Shown one piece after another: positions 5,154 to 8,102 of a stretch of 8,102 bases of DNA. The position numbers were made by a program, and so were the translations under genes. The stretch's first letter is position 1. Every line of letters starts with the position of its first letter. The notes beneath the pieces are model-generated. The model worked only from the letters and a program-made list of their open reading frames with translations, was not told the DNA's origin and did not search any database. The DNA is taken from contig ONWY01000043.1 of NCBI GenBank assembly GCA_900321665.1, forward strand, positions 1 through 8,102, given 5' to 3'. The DNA is from an uncultured Eubacteriales bacterium (lineage in GTDB: Bacteria; Bacillota; Clostridia; Oscillospirales; Acutalibacteraceae).

Positions 5154-6185
5154 TTATGCCTTAGGGGTGCCGCAATTTTGGCAGAAGTTTGTACTGTTCA
5201 CACTGCCGCAATTCGGGCAAGTCCACTGCATCGGTTGCTGCTGTGCAAAGCCGCCTTGCGCCGGCTGTTGCTGCTGATAACCGCCCTGCATCGGCTGTTG
5301 CTGCTGATAGCCGCCCTGCATCGGCTGCTGTTGTTGATAGCCGCCCTGCATCGGCTGCTGTTGCTGATAGCCGCCCTGCATCGGCTGTTGTTGCTGATAG
5401 CCGCCTTGCATCGGCTGCTGTTGCTGATAGCCGCCCTGCATCGGTTGCTGTTGCTGATAGCCGCCCTGCATCGGTTGCTGTTGCTGATAGCCGCCCTGCA
5501 TCGGTTGCTGATAGCCGCCCATCGGCTGCTGCTGATAACCGCCCATCGGTTGCTGCATACCGCCCATACCCATGGCTGCACCCATCGGCGCACCGCCGCC
5601 AAAGGTCTGCACGATTTCATTTGCCATCTGCTCTAAACGGCGATACTCTTCGGTATAGCGGCTGTTCGGTCTGCCGAAGGATTCGGTTAAATCAAACTTG
5701 ATTTCGCTGAAATACGGGCTGTTGACACTGAGATAAATCTCAAACTCGTATTCATAATCATACTGCGGCGGGTTGTAGGAGCGCTCGTTGCCCTGAGAAT
5801 CGGTCATATAGCGCTCGGACTTATTTTCATCTACCCTGTAATTGCAGGCGGAAACCTGAGAATAATCAATCAAATCCGCATTTTCGGCGCGGTAATCGCT
5901 CTTTCTGCTGACACAGAACTTGCGCTGATTATCATCAAAATAAATCTTGGTACCGTTGCCGTAAATCCTTGTAGGATTAAAGAAATTGAGGTTTTGGCGG
6001 TTTTGCTCTCTATACTCTAATTGTTGCTTAATCTCAGCAACGGTAGAACGCTTTCTTTCACTGAAAAAAGGCGAAAGCTTTTTGGTGCAATCGGTGCAAA
6101 CGGTGCCGTCCTCTACTTTTCTCGCGCCTAATAAGCCGACTGATTTGCCGCAAATTGCACATTCTTTTTTATCGAAAAGTCCCAT
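5154..6185 (-). CDS. DUF4428 protein with Q/M/G-rich decapeptide repeats and C-terminal zinc ribbon
   Basis: The 343-residue protein has three parts. Residues 1-50 are a DUF4428 zinc module (C9/C12 and C30/C33 in CAICGK...VCTDC). Residues about 70-200 are a beta-rich region (IYGNGTKIYFDD, FCVSRKSDY, YDYEYEFEIYLSVNSPYFSEIKFDL), often described as PH-like in this family, ending in a helix LEQMANEIVQTFG. Next comes a Q/M/G-rich low-complexity tract with seven exact QQQQPMQGGY units plus degenerate ones. The last part is a zinc ribbon, CPNCG-x7-CQNCGTPKA. There is no signal peptide, so it should be cytoplasmic. Its terminal ribbon resembles those of the SPFH protein encoded just upstream. I chose the ATG at 6183-6185 (GGAGG 7 bases away) rather than the upstream TTG. 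The function of DUF4428 is unknown; the operon suggests an SPFH-linked envelope-stress complex. Confidence 0.85.
   Translation of the reverse strand: MGLFDKKECAICGKSVGLLGARKVEDGTVCTDCTKKLSPFFSERKRSTVAEIKQQLEYREQNRQNLNFFNPTRIYGNGTKIYFDDNQRKFCVSRKSDYRAENADLIDYSQVSACNYRVDENKSERYMTDSQGNERSYNPPQYDYEYEFEIYLSVNSPYFSEIKFDLTESFGRPNSRYTEEYRRLEQMANEIVQTFGGGAPMGAAMGMGGMQQPMGGYQQQPMGGYQQPMQGGYQQQQPMQGGYQQQQPMQGGYQQQQPMQGGYQQQQPMQGGYQQQQPMQGGYQQQQPMQGGYQQQQPMQGGYQQQQPAQGGFAQQQPMQWTCPNCGSVNSTNFCQNCGTPKA
5251..5513 (-). repeat. In-frame 30-bp minisatellite in the DUF4428 gene
   Basis: Seven head-to-tail 30-bp units begin at 5281, 5311, 5341, 5371, 5401, 5431 and 5461, each encoding QQQQPMQGGY. A variant unit at 5251-5280 encodes QQQQPAQGGF, and a shortened one at 5491-5513 encodes QQPMQGGY. 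Further degenerate MGGYQQ repeats run to about 5570. Units differ almost only at silent positions (CAA/CAG, GGC/GGT), so protein sequence is under selection. Unit length is a multiple of three, so copy-number change keeps the frame. Confidence 0.95.
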
Positions 6186-6209
6186 AATATTACCTCCTAT
6201 AGTATCAGA

Positions 6210-6231
6210 AGGGCGCAATTGTTTACGCCCT
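6210..6231 (-). promoter_or_regulatory. Weak intercistronic hairpin between SPFH and DUF4428 genes
   Basis: A 6-bp stem AGGGCG/CGCCCT with a 10-base loop lies just after the SPFH stop codon. No U tract follows, so it is unlikely to terminate. It may mark an mRNA processing or stability point. Confidence 0.35.
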
Positions 6232-6239
6232 CCTGCTTT

Positions 6240-7406
6240 TTACTGAATATCGCCGCTGTCAAACGGGTCGCCGCATTCCGGACAGAACTTGGGCGGATTA
6301 TGCGGGTCAGCCGGTGTCCAGCCGCACTTGTCGCACCTGTAAAGCGGTGCGCCTGCAGGCTTCGGTTTGCCGCAATTTTGGCAGAACTTGCCTTGGTTGA
6401 GTGTGCCGCAATCACAAGTCCACCCGCCGGCAGCCTGCGGCTGCGGCTTCGGTTTGCCGCAATTCGGGCAGAATTTGCCGGTCGCCTGCGTGCCGCAAGC
6501 GCAGGTCCAAGCGCCCTGTGCGGGAGCTTGCTGCTGCGGTTGCTGTGCCTGCTGTTGCGGTTGCTGTGCCTGCTGCTGTTGCCCCATGGCAAAGAGGTTT
6601 TGTGCATTCATGCCGCCCATACCGCCGGCATTCATCGCCATGCCCATGCCGATAAAGCCATTCATTGCGCCGCCTTCGTTGGCTGCCGCCGCCTTCATCG
6701 CATCTGCCTGCGCGCCGACAAGGGTTGCACCCGCCATGGTCGGGTCGCGCATAATTGCGGTGCGCTGTGCCTGCTTGATAAGCTCTGCATCCTCTTCGGG
6801 GAGTGTAATCGGGTTGAGCGCAATGGAAACGACGGAAAGACCTCTGAGCTGCGACCACTTAGTAGTCAGCGCCTCGTTCATCGCACCCTCAAGCTCTGTG
6901 GAATGAGAAACAATCTGATTGGGTCTGAGCTCTAACTCGCTAAGCTTGCCGAATGCCGGCTGCAAAGCGCTGATAAACTCGGTTTTGAGCTGATTGTCAA
7001 TCTCCTCTCTGGTGTATGCCTGCTCCACATTACCGCAAACATTGGTATAGAACAGGAGCGGGTTGGTGATTTTGTAAGAATAAATACCGCTGCAGCGAAT
7101 GGAAACATCGATATCCAAACCGATGTTTTTATCGACCACTCTGAAAGGAATGGGATTGGGTGTGCCGAATTTGTTATCAATCAACTCCTTGGTGTTGAAA
7201 TAGTACACCCTTTGGTCCTTCGCGGTATCGCCGCCAAAATCAGACGCGTAAATATCGGCGGTGTTGCCGATCTGCACGCCCACCTTCTTGTGGCCAAGAT
7301 CATTAACGCAGTGGACTTTATTGGGGATTACCGCCTGCTTGCTATCGCAAGACACCAGGGCGAGCGCGTAAAGCGCGATGAGGATTGGGAGTAGAAATTT
7401 TCGCAT
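6240..7406 (-). CDS. SPFH-domain zinc-ribbon protein (YdjI-like) with a foreign lipoprotein N-terminus; probable chimera
   Basis: The 388-codon frame has two unlike parts. From about residue 57 on it is the SPFH 'virion core' type protein related to B. subtilis YdjI: FGGDTAKDQRVYYFNTKEL, PNPIPFRVVDKNIGLDIDVS, LLFYTNVCGNVEQAYTR, then an Ala/Met/Gly stretch and a Q-rich linker. Three zinc ribbons end it: WTCACG...CPNCGKPKP, WTCDCG...CQNCGKPKP and YRCDKCG...CPECGDPF. YdjI recruits PspA to the membrane with YdjG/YdjH and is cytoplasmic. Residues 1-56 are instead a lipoprotein signal with lipobox LVSC (C20), then NDLGHKKVGVQIGNTADIYASD, as in family-3 substrate-binding lipoproteins. The usual roughly 95 N-terminal SPFH residues are missing. 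Export of an SPFH/zinc-ribbon protein makes no sense beside its partners, so I infer a chimeric join at 7212-7241. The ATG at 7404-7406 (AAGG about 8 bases away) starts the lipoprotein part. Confidence 0.8.
   Translation of the reverse strand: MRKFLLPILIALYALALVSCDSKQAVIPNKVHCVNDLGHKKVGVQIGNTADIYASDFGGDTAKDQRVYYFNTKELIDNKFGTPNPIPFRVVDKNIGLDIDVSIRCSGIYSYKITNPLLFYTNVCGNVEQAYTREEIDNQLKTEFISALQPAFGKLSELELRPNQIVSHSTELEGAMNEALTTKWSQLRGLSVVSIALNPITLPEEDAELIKQAQRTAIMRDPTMAGATLVGAQADAMKAAAANEGGAMNGFIGMGMAMNAGGMGGMNAQNLFAMGQQQQAQQPQQQAQQPQQQAPAQGAWTCACGTQATGKFCPNCGKPKPQPQAAGGWTCDCGTLNQGKFCQNCGKPKPAGAPLYRCDKCGWTPADPHNPPKFCPECGDPFDSGDIQ
7212..7241. other. Probable chimeric junction between two genomes
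   Basis: The codons for FGGDTAKD fit both the SPFH family (GGDTxKDQRVYYFNTKE) and the substrate-binding family (IYASD followed by an acidic GD segment). To the left, protein and regulatory style are clostridial; to the right, both change. A short shared sequence at the switch is what an assembly misjoin or an amplification chimera would leave. Confidence 0.7.
7225..7406 (-). pseudogene. 5' fragment of a family-3 amino-acid/solute-binding lipoprotein
   Basis: Residues 1-20 are a lipoprotein signal (MRKF, hydrophobic core, LVSC). The next about 36 residues contain VNDLGHKKVGVQIGNTADIYASD, the first-lobe start of periplasmic binding proteins of the SBP_bac_3 type. In a known subclass this block follows the signal peptide closely, as here. 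The remaining 170 or more residues of such a protein are replaced by SPFH sequence. If the join is artificial, this is the start of an intact gene of a second organism. Confidence 0.6.
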
Positions 7407-7425
7407 CTTTTTCACCTTAGATGCA

Positions 7426-7440
7426 AATTTAGAAAAATGT
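7426..7440 (-). promoter_or_regulatory. Probable promoter -10 region of the lipoprotein gene
   Basis: On the minus strand TTTTTCTAAATTTGC stands about 20 bases before the ATG at 7406. It aligns closely with the element in front of the NERD gene (TTTTTCTATACTTGC at 7581-7595). No TTGACA-like -35 box is seen. The style differs from the promoters at 495-523 and 1491-1519. Confidence 0.5.
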
Positions 7441-7453
7441 CGCCTTATTTGAA

Positions 7454-7471
7454 AGGGGGAAGATTCCCCCT
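7454..7471. repeat. Short palindrome in the divergent intergenic region
   Basis: AGGGGGAA and TTCCCCCT form a near-perfect inverted repeat with almost no loop. It lies between the divergent lipoprotein and NERD genes and could be a regulator site or hairpin. The rest of 7472-7580 holds nothing I recognise. Confidence 0.5.
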
Positions 7472-7580
7472 AACTCTAGCCACAGCTTAGCCTGCTCCGT
7501 ACGCAACCGAGACCACCCGGCTCTATTGCAGAAAAGAAAAGCCTATTTAGCCTCGGGCTCCGCACAACGAATGTTTCAGG

Positions 7581-7595
7581 TTTTTCTATACTTGC
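7581..7595 (+). promoter_or_regulatory. Probable promoter -10 region of the NERD gene
   Basis: TTTTTCTATACTTGC includes TATACT at 7587-7592. Transcription would start about at the ATG (7599), so the message could be leaderless. No ribosome binding site is seen between this element and the ATG. Confidence 0.5.
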
Positions 7596-7598
7596 GGC

Positions 7599-8102
7599 AT
7601 GACTTTTTCGACTCTTATCGGCATTGTTCTGTTGCTAGCCCTTGTATTTTTTAAGGTCAAGGGCAAAACGCCGAAAAAGAATCCGAAAATGTACCATGGA
7701 GACGGCCGTCACAAAACATTCCGCGATTTTGAGCAGGAACGCCGACGGAATTTCAGCGACCGTGGCACACCTGGTTTCGACAAGCCTTTTGAATTGGGCG
7801 GCTACGGTATCACGCACGCGCCTACCCGCAGCGAAAACTTCTTCAAGCCAAATCCGAAATTCAATGACGAGCGCTTCGCCAACGACCCACGCGGCATTTT
7901 TGGCGAAGCCGCGATGATGGCTCTGACCGCCCGCGTCTGCGATACCGACAAGCGCCGGTATGTTCTGATGCGGAACCTATACATTCCGGCCCGCGCAGGC
8001 TACACCGAAATTGACGCACTGCTTTTGCACCAGTCGGGCATTTACGTTCTCGAAAGCAAGAACCTTTCCGGCGAAATCGCAGGCGACCTCGAAAGCGAGC
8101 GT
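7599..8102 (+). CDS. NERD-domain protein with N-terminal membrane anchor (partial, runs off window)
   Basis: An open frame of 168 codons from ATG 7599 reaches the window end without a stop. Residues about 3-19 (FSTLIGIVLLLALVFF) form one membrane helix followed by basic residues. A polar linker spans about 20-95. The NERD (nuclease-related) domain starts near GIFGEAAMMALTARV and continues RRYVLMRNLYIPARAGYTEIDALLLHQSGIYVLESKNLSGEIAG. The G-E, T-E-I-D and E-S-K elements fit the PD-(D/E)xK-like core of that family. The domain is often found with a membrane anchor; substrates are largely unknown. The start was chosen because it includes the anchor. No SD is visible and the -10-like box is only 6 bases upstream, so a leaderless message is possible. 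Codon use and start signals differ from the clostridial genes to the left, so it probably belongs to the second genome. Confidence 0.8.
   Translation, partial: MTFSTLIGIVLLLALVFFKVKGKTPKKNPKMYHGDGRHKTFRDFEQERRRNFSDRGTPGFDKPFELGGYGITHAPTRSENFFKPNPKFNDERFANDPRGIFGEAAMMALTARVCDTDKRRYVLMRNLYIPARAGYTEIDALLLHQSGIYVLESKNLSGEIAGDLESER

Noticed and set aside
5251..5513. Possible CRISPR array (regular 30-bp repeats)
   Set aside because: Units are directly abutting with no unique spacers, lie in frame in a coding gene and vary at silent positions; there are no cas genes.
5115..5701. Long plus-strand frames rich in LHRLLLLIAA or ADSRPASA repeats
   Set aside because: They are antisense shadows of the in-frame 30-bp repeats of the DUF4428 gene.
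6367..6906. Cysteine-rich plus-strand frame (CCCGCCACCC-like)
   Set aside because: It is antisense to the Q-rich linker and zinc ribbons of the SPFH gene.

Overview
The window looks like a piece of a gut or rumen metagenome. It appears to join two different genomes near position 7212-7241. Positions 1 to about 7220 have the character of a Clostridia genome (Ruminococcaceae/Oscillospiraceae type). The support is strong GGAGG ribosome binding sites, TTGACA/TATAAT promoters with 17-bp spacers, U-tailed hairpin terminators, and a DUF4428/SPFH/TPM gene set typical of that group. About 7240 to 8102 has different start signals and a different promoter style (TTTTTCTAxAxTTGC just upstream of each gene). 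It encodes the start of a substrate-binding lipoprotein on the minus strand and a NERD-domain protein on the plus strand, and resembles Fibrobacter-type DNA (inference only).

Region 1-1500 is a tRNA and repeat zone. It holds the right end of a palindromic element (copy A, 1-111), a carboxylesterase C-terminal remnant (35-298), tRNA-Gly(CCC) with promoter and terminator, and a block of tandem hairpins (586-825). Next come a 3'-half copy of tRNA-fMet with its own terminator (864-903), a complete copy of the palindromic element (copy B, 905-1183) and a palindromic stretch containing an inverted fragment resembling the fMet anticodon arm. An intact initiator tRNA-fMet (1394-1469) with promoter and terminator ends the zone. 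The order intact tRNA, about 490 bp of DNA, then a 40-bp repeat of the tRNA 3' half starting in the anticodon loop is the layout left by site-specific integration into a tRNA gene.

Region 1600-3100 holds two convergent housekeeping-type genes, a HAD-IIB phosphatase (+) and a TrhA/hemolysin III membrane protein (-), sharing a bidirectional terminator.

Region 3110-7220 is a four-gene minus-strand operon: SPFH protein with three zinc ribbons, DUF4428 protein with a 30-bp in-frame minisatellite and zinc ribbon, a zinc-ribbon membrane protein, and a secreted/anchored TPM-domain protein. It is related to the Bacillus subtilis ydjGHI set, which ties an SPFH protein to PspA-dependent envelope stress. 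The normal N-terminus of the SPFH protein is absent and replaced by a lipoprotein signal plus the start of a family-3 substrate-binding protein. The join falls at residues FGGDTAKD, which fit both families. I read this as a chimeric join, most likely an assembly artefact, so the true operon promoter and any upstream pspA-like gene are not in this window.

The most interesting candidate for an undescribed entity is the roughly 490-bp integrase-less segment in tRNA-fMet, with its 279-bp structured repeat. The strongest caution is the chimera at 7212-7241.
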